Source of the DNA: Hymenobacter siberiensis
GTDB lineage: Bacteria > Bacteroidota > Bacteroidia > Cytophagales > Hymenobacteraceae
Length of the DNA: 64,000 nucleotides
Assembly (NCBI RefSeq): GCF_018967865.2
Contig: NZ_JAHLZY020000001.1
Span: 3,782,001 to 3,846,000, forward strand
Direction of reading: 5' to 3'
In this document: one piece after another, positions 1-8,745 of the stretch
How positions within the stretch are numbered: position 1 is the stretch's first letter
How the letters are laid out: each line of letters begins with the position of its first letter
Position numbers and translations under genes: made by a program
Notes under the pieces: generated by a model
The model's database searches: none
What the model was told of the DNA's origin: nothing
The model's input: only the letters and a program-made list of their open reading frames with translations

Positions 1-482
1 TGCCTGATTTTCTTTCCAGTTTTCCCAACCCGGACCTGACTACCTGCCAGGCCGAGCTTACCCGGCAGCTGGCCCTGCTGGGCCGCCACTGGCCCACCTT
101 TGCCGAGGCTGAGCTGGCGGAGCTACCCGGCCCCGGCCGCTGGAGCCGCAAGGAAATCCTGGGTCACCTCATCGACTCAGCCACGCATAACTACCAGCGC
201 TTTGTGACGGCGCAGCTCGCCCCGCCCCCGCTCCGCCTCGAACCCTACGATCAGGAAGCCTGGGTGCGCATCGGGGCCTACCAGCACCGCCCGGCCATCG
301 AGCTGCTCGCGCTCTGGACCAGCCTCAACCATCAGATTCTGCACCTGCTGGCCCGCCTGCCCGAGGCCCTGCTCGACCACGAGTGCCTCTCGCTCAACGC
401 CAACCCCGTCACCCTGCACTGGCTCATTGCCGACTACGTGCTGCACCTGGAGCACCATATCCGGCAGATTATCAATCATTGA
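1..482 (+). CDS. DinB family protein, 5' end outside window
   Basis: The open frame enters from the left edge (codons begin at base 3) and ends at TGA 480-482, so only the C-terminal ~159 residues are visible. The stretch GRWSRKEILGHLIDSATHNY matches the DinB_2/DinB-like four-helix bundle fold, with the metal-site-type His in GHLIDSA and later His residues in LHWLIADYVLHLEHH. DinB-like proteins are metal-dependent thiol transferases or hydrolases of mostly unknown substrate. The gene is followed at once by a strong hairpin terminator. The start codon cannot be seen. Confidence 0.8.
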   Translation, partial: PDFLSSFPNPDLTTCQAELTRQLALLGRHWPTFAEAELAELPGPGRWSRKEILGHLIDSATHNYQRFVTAQLAPPPLRLEPYDQEAWVRIGAYQHRPAIELLALWTSLNHQILHLLARLPEALLDHECLSLNANPVTLHWLIADYVLHLEHHIRQIINH

Positions 483-486
483 GTAG

Positions 487-534
487 CCCACAAAAAAATC
501 CCACTCCTGATTTGGAGCGGATTTTTTTTGTGGG
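487..534 (+). terminator. Rho-independent-type hairpin after the DinB gene
   Basis: A near-perfect inverted repeat (CCCACAAAAAAATCC at 487-501 against GGATTTTTTTTGTGGG at 519-534) begins four bases after the DinB stop. The A-tract and T-tract lie within the stem, so it can act in both directions. Confidence 0.75.
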
Positions 535-536
535 CC

Positions 537-612
537 TGTCATTCCGACGCGGGAGGAATCTGGTTTACACAGTTGGACGAATTTACCAGATTCCTCCCGC
601 GTCGGAATGACA
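537..612. repeat. 28-bp perfect inverted repeat (interspersed palindrome)
   Basis: The arms at 537-564 and 585-612 are perfect reverse complements over 28 bases (starting TGTCATTCCGACGCGGGAGG) around a 20-base loop. It fills the space between two convergent genes. It resembles dispersed intergenic palindromes of Hymenobacter-type genomes and could also act as a bidirectional terminator. Confidence 0.8.
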
Positions 613-620
613 ATTCCGGC

Positions 621-1292
621 CTACTTGAACAAGCCTTTTTTCACGGTGCGGTTACCGTTTTCGTCGATTTTAATCTTCGTGCCGTCGGCGCGCTTGATTT
701 TCACCGAGCCATCGTCACTGCGCTTGATTTTAGCGCCGTTTTCGTACTTCACTTTGTGGTCGCCGTCGTTCTGGTTTTCCAGCTTCTTCACGCCCGAGCC
801 CTGGCCCACGCTGCTGCCGGTGCGGCCGGCAGTGGTTGTGGTGGTGATTACCGTGCCGGGGGTCAGCGAGTAGGGGCCGTCGCCGTAGTTGGCGCGGTTC
901 GAGGAGTAGGTGTTATAGTAGTCCGGGCTGTTCAGGTCGGTGCGGATGGTGTTATCCGCCTCGTCGTTTACCTGGCGGATAGCGGCGTAGCGGCCGGTGG
1001 TATCCGTAGCGTACTGGGTCTGCAGGGCGTTCAGCTTGCGGCCCCGGGTGTAGTAGGTTTTCTCGATGCGCGTGACCACCACAGTGTCGGTCAGCTTGAG
1101 GTCTTCGGCCACGCGGGCGGCCATGCGGCGGGCGTCGTCGTAAGCGGCCATCGTGTCGACGGTGGTGGTGGTGGTGGTGGTTACCGTAGCGTCCGGCGTG
1201 GTCGTAGTGGTGGTTTCGACTTTTTTGTCCTGCGTGCAGGAAGCGGTAGCCAGTGCGGCGGCGGCCATCAGACCGAGCAATTTGAAGTTCAT
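621..1292 (-). CDS. Threonine-rich putative lipoprotein
   Basis: This encodes a 223-residue exported protein of unknown function. I chose the ATG at 1292 because it gives MNFKLLGLMAAAALATASC, a signal peptide with a lipobox-like end and a lipid-attachable Cys at residue 19; the frame stays open further upstream but that extension has no signal-like character. The mature N-terminus has runs of Thr (TTTTTT twice). The C-terminus is a basic, repetitive tail in which a short 'KIKR.DG..KIK' unit recurs. No enzymatic motif is seen. It probably sits in the periplasm or on a membrane surface. Convergent with the DinB gene. Confidence 0.7.
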   Translation of the reverse strand: MNFKLLGLMAAAALATASCTQDKKVETTTTTTPDATVTTTTTTTVDTMAAYDDARRMAARVAEDLKLTDTVVVTRIEKTYYTRGRKLNALQTQYATDTTGRYAAIRQVNDEADNTIRTDLNSPDYYNTYSSNRANYGDGPYSLTPGTVITTTTTAGRTGSSVGQGSGVKKLENQNDGDHKVKYENGAKIKRSDDGSVKIKRADGTKIKIDENGNRTVKKGLFK

Positions 1293-1386
1293 GGAATGCA
1301 CAGATTCAAGAATTAAAAACGGCCATAGAGCCATTTTTAGGGGCTGATACGGTGGCGCTTGCCCACGGGTTATGCGGCCGCGAAAC

Positions 1387-1461
1387 AGGAGTTGAGAGTT
1401 ATGAGACAAAATCTAGAATATTTCAACTCACAACTTTCAACCCATAACTCTCTTAACTCCT
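1387..1461. repeat. Imperfect inverted repeat at the 3' end of the SDR pseudogene
   Basis: AGGAGTTGAGAGTTATG at 1387-1403 pairs with CATAACTCTCTTAACTCCT at 1443-1461 with one mismatch and a two-base difference. It touches the stop codon of the SDR pseudogene and may be its terminator or a small dispersed palindrome. Confidence 0.5.
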
Positions 1462-2332
1462 CTAGGCGTTCACCACCGAGCCGCCGTTGGGATGCCGCGT
1501 CTGGCTCGAGAAGTACGAAGCGTCTTCCGCAGCCAGGAAGACGTAGGACGGGGCCACTTCTGAGGGCTGGCCGGCGCGGCCCATGGGCACGTCGTGCCCG
1601 AACAGCGGCAGCTTCAGCAGGCCAATGCCCGTGATAAAGGGCGTCCAGATAGGGCCCGGAGCTACCGAATTCACCCGAATGCCTTTCTTGATGAGCTGCA
1701 GCGACAACGCCCGCGTAAACGCCGTGATGCCCCCCTTGGTGGAGGTGTAGTCCAGCAGCATCTCGTTGCCTTTAAAGCCGTTCACCGAAGCCGTATTGAT
1801 GATGAAATCGCCTTCCTTAAGGTGCTTCACGGCGGCCCGCGAGATGCGGAACATGGCAATAATATTCAGGTTGAAGATGCTATCCAGCTCCTCAATCCTT
1901 GATTTCTTCGAGCGAATCATGCCAGTTCTGCTCGGCCGCGTTATTCACCAGAATGTTTAGTCCGCCGAGCTCGGCCACGGTGCGGTCCACAATTTCCTGG
2001 CAGAAGGCGGGGTGCTTCAGGTCGCCGGGTAGCAGCAGGCAGCAGCGGCCGTGGACCTACACTATTTCCCGCACCTTCTCGGCGTCCTGCTGCTCGGCGG
2101 GGAAGTAGCAAATGGCCACGTCGGCCCCTTCTACCGCGAAATGCACGGCCATGACCCGGCCCATGCCCTAGTCGCCGCCCGTGATGAGGGCCACCTTGCC
2201 CTTCAGCTTTTCGCTCCCCTTGTAGCCTTCGCGAATGTATTCGGGCTCGGGGGTCATCTTGTATTCGAGGCCGGGCTTGCCGGCACCCGCGGCCTGGCTT
2301 TGGGGCGGGAAAATGGGGGGCTTGTCAGACAT
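1462..2332 (-). pseudogene. Short-chain dehydrogenase/reductase, disrupted
   Basis: Read from ATG 2332, the protein begins MSDKPPIFPPQSQAAGAGKP and has the long N-terminal extension of the glucose/ribitol-dehydrogenase-like SDRs (YhdF/YghA type), then the Rossmann motif LITGG-D-x-GMGR. The gene is broken three times: TAG at 2168-2170 inside the Gly-rich motif, TAG at 2057-2059 after VREIV, and a frameshift near 1890-1900, after which the frame starting at 1920 carries the rest. That part keeps the NAG-type and catalytic residues (LVNNA, NTASV, YTSTK as YxxxK) and ends HPNGGSVVNA. An intact version would be about 288 residues, the family's usual length. Two base substitutions and one indel suggest real decay, though sequence error is possible. 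Confidence 0.85.
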
Positions 2333-2416
2333 GTATAGGATATTGAGAGAAAATGGATGGTTTCGTTAACGGCCGGCCCTGGCCGGGGTTAAGGCGCGGC
2401 CCGTTTCTGCACGGCG

Positions 2417-2424
2417 TACCTTTG
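2417..2424 (+). promoter_or_regulatory. Candidate -7 element upstream of rluF
   Basis: TACCTTTG is an exact match to the Bacteroidota sigma-A -7 consensus TAnnTTTG, 45 bases before the rluF ATG. No convincing -33 TTTG lies at the right distance, so this is a motif match only. Confidence 0.35.
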
Positions 2425-2469
2425 TCGGGGCGCTCGTGCGCCGCGTTTATTCTTTTTGATTTTTTGCCC

Positions 2470-3561
2470 ATGCCTCCTGCCTCGCTCACCCGCCTCAATA
2501 AATTCATCAGCGAAAGCGGAATGTGCTCGCGCCGCGAGGCCGACCGCTACATCGCGCAAGGCGCGGTACTGCTCAACGGCAAGCCCGCCCAGATTGGCGA
2601 CCAGGTAGGCCCGCGCGACCGGGTGAGCGTGAACGGCCATAAGCTGGAGCCCAAGCAGGCCGAAGACGCCGTGTACCTGGCCTTCAACAAGCCGGTGGGC
2701 GTGACGAGCACCTCGGAGCCGGGCGTGCGCGGCAACATCGTGGACTACGTAAACCACGCCGCCCGCGTGTTCCCCATCGGCCGGCTCGACAAGGATTCGT
2801 CGGGCCTGATTTTCCTGACCAGCGACGGCGACATCGTGAACAAGATTCTGCGGGCCGGCAATCAGCACGAAAAGGAATATGTGGTAACCGTGGACCGCAT
2901 TCTCACCGACCGCATGCTGGACGAAATGGCCCACGGCATCCCCATGCTGGGCGTGGTCACGAAGCGCTGTGTTATCGTGAAGGAAACGCCCTACATCTTC
3001 CGCATCACGCTGGTGCAAGGGCTCAACCGCCAGATTCGGCGCATGGTGGAGCATTTCGGCTACGAAGTGATGAAGCTGGAGCGCGTCCGCATCATGAACG
3101 TGAGCCTGAAAGGCCTGCCCGTGGGCGACTGGCGCGAGCTGACCCCGGAAGAAGTGGCCGGCATTATGAAAATGGTGTCCAAATCGAGCGGCACCGAGGA
3201 AGCTTCCGGTGGCCGCAGCCCCAAAAAGACCAAAGCCACGCCGCAGGACACGCTCACGAGCGACGGCCGGCCCACCCCGCGCCCCCGCAAGCCCGGCCCG
3301 CCCACCATGTACAACCCCTCGGGCACCGGCTGGTGGGGCCCGCGCCCCGAAAAGCCCGGCGCATCCGGCACCAAGCCCGGCCTGGGCGGCACCAAGCGCC
3401 CACCCAAAGCCGGCCCCGGCGGCGGCGGCGGTTCGCGCCCCAAAAGCGGCGGCGCAGGCGGCCCCGCCCGGCCCAAAACCGGCACCCTGGGCACCCGCCC
3501 GGCCGCCAGCGGCAAGGGCAAATCCGGGGCCGGCCGCAAGGGCCCGGCCCGCCCCCGCTAG
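2470..3561 (+). CDS. rluF: 23S rRNA pseudouridine synthase RluF-like (RsuA family)
   Basis: Isomerises a uridine in 23S rRNA (U2604 in the E. coli RluF family) to pseudouridine. The ATG at 2470 gives [20 protein letters not shown], the start of the S4 RNA-binding domain (residues ~5-55); the frame is open further upstream but without similarity. The catalytic domain follows, with the hallmark GRLDKDSSG, where Asp107 is the nucleophile, and the RNA-contact motif [12 protein letters not shown]. From about residue 240 there is a ~120-residue Gly/Pro/Lys/Arg-rich tail, much longer than in E. coli RluF, a type of disordered basic extension common in Bacteroidota and probably binding rRNA. It lies upstream of a secreted-protein gene and rlmF on the same strand. 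Confidence 0.88.
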   Translation: MPPASLTRLNKFISESGMCSRREADRYIAQGAVLLNGKPAQIGDQVGPRDRVSVNGHKLEPKQAEDAVYLAFNKPVGVTSTSEPGVRGNIVDYVNHAARVFPIGRLDKDSSGLIFLTSDGDIVNKILRAGNQHEKEYVVTVDRILTDRMLDEMAHGIPMLGVVTKRCVIVKETPYIFRITLVQGLNRQIRRMVEHFGYEVMKLERVRIMNVSLKGLPVGDWRELTPEEVAGIMKMVSKSSGTEEASGGRSPKKTKATPQDTLTSDGRPTPRPRKPGPPTMYNPSGTGWWGPRPEKPGASGTKPGLGGTKRPPKAGPGGGGGSRPKSGGAGGPARPKTGTLGTRPAASGKGKSGAGRKGPARPR

Positions 3562-3603
3562 GCCGGCGGAATTATCACTGTCCGGTTTGCCGTTTTCCTT
3601 CGC

Positions 3604-4449
3604 ATGAAGCACTTTTGCCTGCTGCTTTGCCTCTGGCTGCCCAATGTGGCCGCATGGGCCGCGCCCGCGCCCCTGCTCCCGCCACTCGTCATCGCCGAGC
3701 AGTTTGTGGCGCCCGCCGGGTGGGCCACCATGAAAAGCTACCTCTGCTGCGAAGTGGCCAACCAGGCCAAACGCCAGACCCTGGGCCAGCAGATTCCGCC
3801 CCGCGTGCAGCGCGCCTGCCAGCTGGTGCGCCAGGACTCGGCCACCGCCGTAGTGGCCGTGGAGCTGCGCGACTCCCTGAGCCGCCGCGACTTCTACCTG
3901 CACTTCCACCGCGAAGCCGACGGCTGGAAGCTGTCGGCCATCCGCAACCTGGCCATGACGCACCTGGGGCCGCCCATGGTGGCGCTGCTGGCCGCCATGC
4001 CCCCGGCCGAAGTGGCCGACTACAACCGCAAGCACCCCGATGCCAGCCACGCCTTTACCATCGGCAATCTGCGCCTCTGGACCAGCGCCGACGCCGACAT
4101 TGCCGCCCACTTCTACCAGCACCGGGCGGCTTTTCAGGAAGTGTTGAGCCGGGTGGAGAAGGGCCGGTTTTTCGACCCCGCCATTGCGGCCGACGAAGCC
4201 ACCGACGAGCAGGCCGCCAACGCCGACCCCGCCGTGCACGCCCTGCTGCGGCAGCTGTACCTGGGCCGCGTCACGCGGCGCGCCACTAGTTGCGGCAGTT
4301 GCCTGGCGTTTGTCATCGGCGGCAAAATCGACAGCACGGTGGGCCTGCTCTACCAGTCCGAGCCGGCCCTGCTGCCCGCCATGCAGCCCGATGGCCTCAT
4401 CGTGCTCCGGCCGCTGGGCGACGGCTGGTACCTCTACAAAACGACTTAA
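3604..4449 (+). CDS. Secreted protein of unknown function
   Basis: This 281-residue protein has a signal peptide (MKHFCLLLCLWLPNVAAWAA). The mature part holds two short Cys groups (YLCCEV and SCGSCL, the second a CxxC-containing pair) that could form disulfides in the periplasm. I do not recognise a family. It ends six bases before the rlmF start and is 42 bases after rluF, so the three may be co-transcribed, although its export signal makes a direct role in rRNA modification unlikely. Confidence 0.65.
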   Translation: MKHFCLLLCLWLPNVAAWAAPAPLLPPLVIAEQFVAPAGWATMKSYLCCEVANQAKRQTLGQQIPPRVQRACQLVRQDSATAVVAVELRDSLSRRDFYLHFHREADGWKLSAIRNLAMTHLGPPMVALLAAMPPAEVADYNRKHPDASHAFTIGNLRLWTSADADIAAHFYQHRAAFQEVLSRVEKGRFFDPAIAADEATDEQAANADPAVHALLRQLYLGRVTRRATSCGSCLAFVIGGKIDSTVGLLYQSEPALLPAMQPDGLIVLRPLGDGWYLYKTT

Positions 4450-4455
4450 TTACCC

Positions 4456-5433
4456 ATGATGAAACCCGACGCTACCCCTCCCCTGGCCGAAAAAGACCAG
4501 CTGCACCCGCGCAACCCGCACCGCGCCCCTTACGATTTCCCGCTGCTGAGCAAGACCAGCCCGGAGCTGGCAGCCTTCGCACGCCCCAATCCCCACGGCA
4601 GCCTGTCGATTGATTTCGCCAACCCCACCGCCGTAAAAGCCCTTAACCGAGCCCTGCTCAAGCATTTCTACGGCATCGAGCACTGGGATATTCCCAAAGG
4701 CTACCTGTGCCCACCCATTCCCGGCCGCGCCGACTATGTGCACTACCTGGCCGACTTGCTGGCCGAAAGCAACGGCGGCGTGCTCCCGCCCGGCGAAGAA
4801 ATAACAGTACTGGACGTGGGCGTGGGCGCCAACTGCATTTACCCCATCATCGGCCGGCGCGAATACGGCTGGCACTTCGTGGGTTCCGACATCGACGGCG
4901 TGGCCGTACGCGCCGCCCAGCAGATTGAAGCCGCCAACCCCAGCCTGGCCGGGTCCATCGAAGCACGCCTGCAACCGTCCCGCACCCGCATTTTCGACGG
5001 CCTCATCCAGGCCGGCGAAGTATTCGACCTCACGATGTGCAACCCGCCGTTCCACGCCTCGGCAGCGGCGGCGGCGGCAGGCTCGCAGCGCAAAACGACT
5101 GGCCTGGGCACCGGGCGCGGCCCCCGGCCGGTCCTGAACTTCGGCGGTCAGAACAACGAATTGTGGTGCGAGGGCGGCGAGGCCGGCTTCATCCGGCGTA
5201 TGGTGCAGGAAAGCGGCCGGCGGCCCCGCGCCAGCTATTGGTTCACGTCGCTCGTTTCCAAAAAAGAAACCCTGCCCGGCCTGTACCGTGCCCTGCAAAC
5301 GGCCGGCGCCACCACCGTTCGGACCATCGAAATGGCCCAAGGCCAGAAAAAAAGCCGCCTCGTAGCCTGGACATTTCTCTCGCTCGCGCAGCAGGAAGCC
5401 TGGCGAAAAACCCGGTGGGCGGCGGCGCAATAG
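4456..5433 (+). CDS. rlmF: 23S rRNA (adenine(1618)-N6)-methyltransferase RlmF
   Basis: SAM-dependent N6 methylation of A1618 of 23S rRNA. The 325-residue protein has the family's N-terminal region (HPRNPHRAPYDFPLL), an SAM-binding LDVGVGANCIYPIIG motif, and the N6-adenine catalytic motif NPPFH near residue 195, followed by a glycine-rich insert ending LNFGGQNNELWCEGGE that is typical of RlmF. The length is close to the E. coli enzyme (308). Two consecutive ATG codons (4456 and 4459) are possible starts. It follows the secreted-protein gene by six bases. Confidence 0.92.
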   Translation: MMKPDATPPLAEKDQLHPRNPHRAPYDFPLLSKTSPELAAFARPNPHGSLSIDFANPTAVKALNRALLKHFYGIEHWDIPKGYLCPPIPGRADYVHYLADLLAESNGGVLPPGEEITVLDVGVGANCIYPIIGRREYGWHFVGSDIDGVAVRAAQQIEAANPSLAGSIEARLQPSRTRIFDGLIQAGEVFDLTMCNPPFHASAAAAAAGSQRKTTGLGTGRGPRPVLNFGGQNNELWCEGGEAGFIRRMVQESGRRPRASYWFTSLVSKKETLPGLYRALQTAGATTVRTIEMAQGQKKSRLVAWTFLSLAQQEAWRKTRWAAAQ

Positions 5434-5549
5434 TGCTATCTCACTGCGGCCTTTGTATATTGCGTATCTTCGTAACAATACACCCGTCTGCGCACTTCTA
5501 CTACTCCAATTAGAAGGGCCGGACACAACAGATTTAGCAGCAAAAAACT

Positions 5550-6050
5550 ATGGGTAGGTCTCAAGAGACATTTGGTAAGAAAGACAACGAGAAGAAGCGC
5601 GCGAAGAAGAAAACCGAGAAGGAAGAGCGCAAAGCGGAGCGTCAGGCCAACGCCAAAAGCGGTGCGCCGCTAGAGGAGATGTTTGCCTACGTGGACGAAA
5701 ACGGCAACATTACCGCCACCCCGCCCGACCCCACCAAGAAGCGTATCATCAAGGACGAGGACATTCGCATCAGCATTGCCAAGCAAGAAGACCGCGAGCC
5801 GGAGGACACCGTCCGCACCGGTTCGGTTACTTTCTTCAACGATTCGAAGGGCTACGGCTTCATCAAGGATTCGGTGACCCAGGAAAGCATTTTCGTGCAC
5901 GCCAACGGCCTGGCCGGTGGCCCCATCTCGGAAGGCGACAAAGTAAATTTTGAAGTGGAAATGGGTGCCAAAGGCCCCAACGCTGTGCGCGTGAAAAAGG
6001 CCAGCGCTACGCCGCCCCCGGCCGCCCCTGCCCCCGCTCCCGCCGAGTAG
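5550..6050 (+). CDS. Cold-shock-domain protein with basic N-terminal extension
   Basis: A nucleic-acid-binding protein of 166 residues. The first ~40 residues are extremely Lys/Glu-rich (KKRAKKKTEKEERKAERQ), then a linker, then a cold-shock OB-fold at ~88-152 with RNP1-like KGYGFIKD and RNP2-like SIFVHANGL. The tail is Pro/Ala-rich. This extended form is common in Bacteroidota and is an RNA-binding or chaperone type protein of the cytoplasm. A ~115-base leader separates it from rlmF. TATCTTCG at 5465-5472 is a near match to the -7 element. It ends at a very strong hairpin. Confidence 0.88.
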   Translation: MGRSQETFGKKDNEKKRAKKKTEKEERKAERQANAKSGAPLEEMFAYVDENGNITATPPDPTKKRIIKDEDIRISIAKQEDREPEDTVRTGSVTFFNDSKGYGFIKDSVTQESIFVHANGLAGGPISEGDKVNFEVEMGAKGPNAVRVKKASATPPPAAPAPAPAE

Positions 6051-6070
6051 TAGCCCACCGACTGACGTTA

Positions 6071-6123
6071 CGTGAAAGCCCCGCTTCCGAAGCTGCAACA
6101 GCTTCGGAAGCGGGGCTTTCACG
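6071..6123. terminator. Bidirectional terminator between convergent genes
   Basis: A perfect 25-base stem (6071-6095 with 6099-6123) closes on a three-base loop. It lies 20 bases after the cold-shock gene and 15 bases beyond the stop of the convergent gene at 6139. Confidence 0.85.
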
Positions 6124-6138
6124 TGGAGCTGGCCCGGC

Positions 6139-6393
6139 TTAGGCGTTGGCGTCCATCGCGGCCAGGTTGTCCTCAGCGGCGGCGGTGTCGGAGCTTATCT
6201 CAGCGCCATTTTTACCGTTGCGCTTTGCCAGCATGCTCAGGCCCACGGCGGCGAGGGCAGCGCCGGCCAATACCTTCTGGGTTGTGGTGAGCTTGCTTTT
6301 GCGCAGCTTCTTGAGGGATTTGGCCGCCCCGCCGAGCAGGCTTTGCTTCTTGGCTGATTTATTTTTCGCGGCTTTGTCTTTGGCCTTTTTCAT
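6139..6393 (-). CDS. Small Lys-rich protein, probable single membrane segment
   Basis: This is an 84-residue protein starting MKKAKDKAAKNKSAKKQ at the ATG 6393. After the basic head comes LKKLRKSKLTTTQKVLAGAALAAVGLSMLAKR, with a hydrophobic segment (about residues 43-60) that could cross the membrane, then an acidic tail. It is a clear paralogue of the gene just upstream (6445-6747), sharing the order basic head, SLKK[LF]RK, T-x-QK, hydrophobic Ala/Leu segment, AxR. Function is unknown. Confidence 0.6.
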   Translation of the reverse strand: MKKAKDKAAKNKSAKKQSLLGGAAKSLKKLRKSKLTTTQKVLAGAALAAVGLSMLAKRNGKNGAEISSDTAAAEDNLAAMDANA

Positions 6394-6444
6394 GGTGCGG
6401 GTTGATTGAAGGTGATAGGATATCGGGCGGGCGCTTGCCACCGG

Positions 6445-6747
6445 CTATTCTTCGGAAAAATGCTTGGGTGCTTTGCGGTGGCGCTTGGGAGCGGCCGGTG
6501 CGTCAGCTTCCCCGGCTTCTGGCTGGGCCTCGGGGGCAGCAGCAGCAGCATCGTCGGTTTTGCGGGCGGCCAGGTAGGCCAGGCCGGCGGCAGCCAGGGC
6601 CAGACCGCCCACCAGCTTCTGGCCGGTACTGAGCTTGGAAATTTGCCTGGTCACCTTGCGGAACTTCTTGAGCGACTGGGCCGCGACCTCCAGCATATCA
6701 TCCGAGGCCTTATCCTTTTTCGAGTGCTTCTTTTTGTCTTTGCCCAT
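6445..6747 (-). CDS. Small Lys-rich protein, paralogue of the downstream gene
   Basis: This 100-residue protein begins MGKDKKKHSKKDK at ATG 6747. The centre SLKKFRKVTRQISKLSTGQK leads into a hydrophobic LVGGLALAAAGLAYLAAR segment. The tail is Ala/Glu/Pro-rich and ends basic (KRHRKAPKHFSEE). It is similar in layout and in core residues to the protein at 6139-6393, 51 bases downstream, so this is a tandem duplication. The frame stays open upstream, but the matching head of the paralogue supports this start. Function is unknown. Confidence 0.6.
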   Translation of the reverse strand: MGKDKKKHSKKDKASDDMLEVAAQSLKKFRKVTRQISKLSTGQKLVGGLALAAAGLAYLAARKTDDAAAAAPEAQPEAGEADAPAAPKRHRKAPKHFSEE

Positions 6748-6901
6748 GAGAAGTTGTGGTAAAACGGTTTCCAGCAGGAATTGAAAAGGAAAAGCCATAA
6801 TAATGAACAGCATACGCGGCGCCAGAGAAGTCGGCAGTGCAGCAGCCTTAGGGTATTCGCAAGCGGCCGCCGGAAGGTTGCCGTTTTGTTGCACCGCGTC
6901 G

Positions 6902-8037
6902 TTACAGCAGCAGCACGTCAATCTTGTGCGCGTGCACCTGCTGCAATGATGCCGACCACGCGAAAACCGTAAAAAAACCATCGACCGAGGCCACCAGGGC
7001 AATAGCGTTGTGCTGGTCGTGCACAAACTGGGCGGCGGCCAGGTGGCGGGTGCCGCCGTTCTGGGCCGGGTGCAGGTGGCGGGGCTCGCTGCCCACCACC
7101 GGCTCGGTGAGCACCATCGCCTCGACGGGCGTGCTGGCATGGGCCCGCGCCACCTTCGCCCCGAAGGCCAGCAGCGTGTACTCGCGGGTGATGACGGTGG
7201 CCCCATCCACGGCCGTGAAGCCGCCCACAATGCCGATGTTGCGCCGCAATGCCGCCTGCCACTTACGTTTCGACTGCCCCGGCCGCTGCACCGCCCGGAT
7301 GCCGGTGTAGGCCGGGGCCACGGAATAGCTCAGGGGCTGCACGATGGAGGCTTGCCACTGGCCGGAGCCGGGCGGCACCACCAGCACCAAGCCGCCCCGG
7401 CCGTGGGCCCGCATGGCGGCGGCCAGATCCAGCAGCACATTGTCGGCTTCGCCGGTATCGGGCGCGGGCAGGCTGCGGCCGGGCAGGAAGGCGCGCAGGG
7501 CCGGGCAATCGTCGAGGAAGCCGTGCCCTTCGTCGACGAGTTGGAGGTAGTCGCCGCGCAGCACGGCCACGTTCACAAACTTGCCGAAACCGCCGGCGCG
7601 GCGGTGCTTCACCACCAGCAGGCCGGGCTCTACTACTTCGAGCACGAAGCACAGCGGCGGCACCCGCGTGGCCGTGCCCCACACGTAGAGGCCGTCGGCA
7701 TCGTGCCACACGCCCAGGTGCAGGCCGGGCTGCTCCACGGCGGGCGCCAGCTTGAGTAGGTTGGCGGGCGTGAGGCGGCGGCGCTGGCCAAACACCAGCG
7801 GCTGCCGGGCCTGCTCCTGCGGCAGCAGCGCCAGCGAGATGCGCGGCGAGTAGCCCTCCTCCCGGCCCAGGCTGGCCCAGAAGGCCACGTCAATCACGGC
7901 CTCTATCCACTGCGTTTCGGGCGGGGCGGCCAGCCGGGCGGCATTTTCAGTGCTGGCCGCCCGGTGCCGCGCAAAGTGGACTTCACAAGCATGGGGGCCG
8001 CCATGCGCGCCGTGAGGTAGGTGGGTTCCGAAAGCAT
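6902..8037 (-). CDS. DAC-superfamily putative sensor (DACNV-like), frameshift near N-terminus
   Basis: The C-terminal domain has the layout of the diadenylate cyclase (DisA_N) fold: a DGA motif (FTAVDGATVITREYTLLAFG) followed about 60 residues later by GGTRHLAAAQFV in the place of the cyclase GTRHRAA motif. The upstream ~230 residues resemble the DACNV class of putative nucleotide-sensor proteins. The long frame is open back to 8191, but the residues above ~7985 in that frame look non-native. The alternative frame from ATG 8037 reads MLSEPTYLTARMAAPMLVK, and adding one base near 7983 joins it smoothly to VHFARHR of the main frame, giving ~378 residues. I infer one lost base (mutation or sequence error). 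CACCTTTG, one base from the -7 consensus, ends four bases before ATG 8037, supporting that start. Confidence 0.65.
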
Positions 8038-8145
8038 GAGGCAAAGGTGGGGACGCGCGGCGAGCCCACCAGGCAAACAGCGCATCATCAGCCCCTAAAG
8101 CAGCGACCAGGGCTTCGGAGGGAGGGGTGTCGGCTTCGGTAGTAG

Positions 8146-8178
8146 GGCGCGGGGTCGTACCCGGAGGGCTCGCCCCCG
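8146..8178. repeat. Solitary copy of the 'GGGGTCGTACCCGGAGGG' interspersed repeat
   Basis: GGGGTCGTACCCGGAGGGC is found here and again in several direct and inverted copies at 42141-42351. It lies between the DAC-like gene and the DUF805 gene. The rest of 8179-8351 shows no feature I can support. Confidence 0.6.
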
Positions 8179-8351
8179 CACCCTGCCGCATTTTCGCGAT
8201 TCGTGCAGATTACTACTAATATTCGTGCTTTCCTCAAGCATTCAACTTGTATCCATACCTTGCTGCCTAAAGTGGAGCCCAGAACCCACTCTAAAAAACG
8301 GGGCGTCACCGAAAAGCCTTATGATTAGGAAATTCTACCCCATTCTACCCA

Positions 8352-8714
8352 ATGGAATACTTTTTACATGTTTTAAGAAACTACGCCGTATTCAATGGCC
8401 GCGCCCGCCGAAAAGAGTACTGGATGTTTGTGTTGTTTAACATCCTGTTTTCCATCGCCGCAGGAATAGCCGACTACTCGTTGTTTGGCTCCGGCTCTGG
8501 CGCAATTTCTGGCTTATACTCGCTCGCGGTGCTCATTCCCAGCCTGGCCGTAGGCGTTAGAAGACTTCACGACGTGGGAAAAAGCGGCTGGTTTACGCTT
8601 ATCGTTTTTGTGCCATTAGTAGGGGCTATCTGGCTGCTGGTGCTCTACTGCACCGAAGGCACCGACAGTAGCAATGAATATGGCCTAAACCCCAAAGCAG
8701 AATTTGCCTACTAA
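8352..8714 (+). CDS. DUF805 membrane protein
   Basis: A 120-residue inner-membrane protein with the DUF805 signature: the N-terminal YFLHVLRNYAVFNGRARRKE[YF]W motif, hydrophobic segments at about 25-45, 50-70 and 82-100, the polar motif VRRLHDVGKSGWF between the second and third, and a C-terminal GTDSSNEYGLNP tail. The molecular function of the family is not known. It stands alone and is followed by a hairpin terminator. Confidence 0.92.
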   Translation: MEYFLHVLRNYAVFNGRARRKEYWMFVLFNILFSIAAGIADYSLFGSGSGAISGLYSLAVLIPSLAVGVRRLHDVGKSGWFTLIVFVPLVGAIWLLVLYCTEGTDSSNEYGLNPKAEFAY

Positions 8715-8745
8715 GCAGTAAAGCTTGTGCGGATTACTTGTCATA

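Noticed and set aside
2389..4239. 616-codon minus-strand frame over rluF and the secreted-protein gene
   Set aside because: Shadow of high-GC coding sequence; His/Gly/Ala-rich composition and no domain, while the plus-strand genes are clear.
5452..5472. TTTG ... TATCTTCG as a full promoter for the cold-shock gene
   Set aside because: The spacing between the boxes is only nine bases, too short for a -33/-7 pair; only the second box might count.
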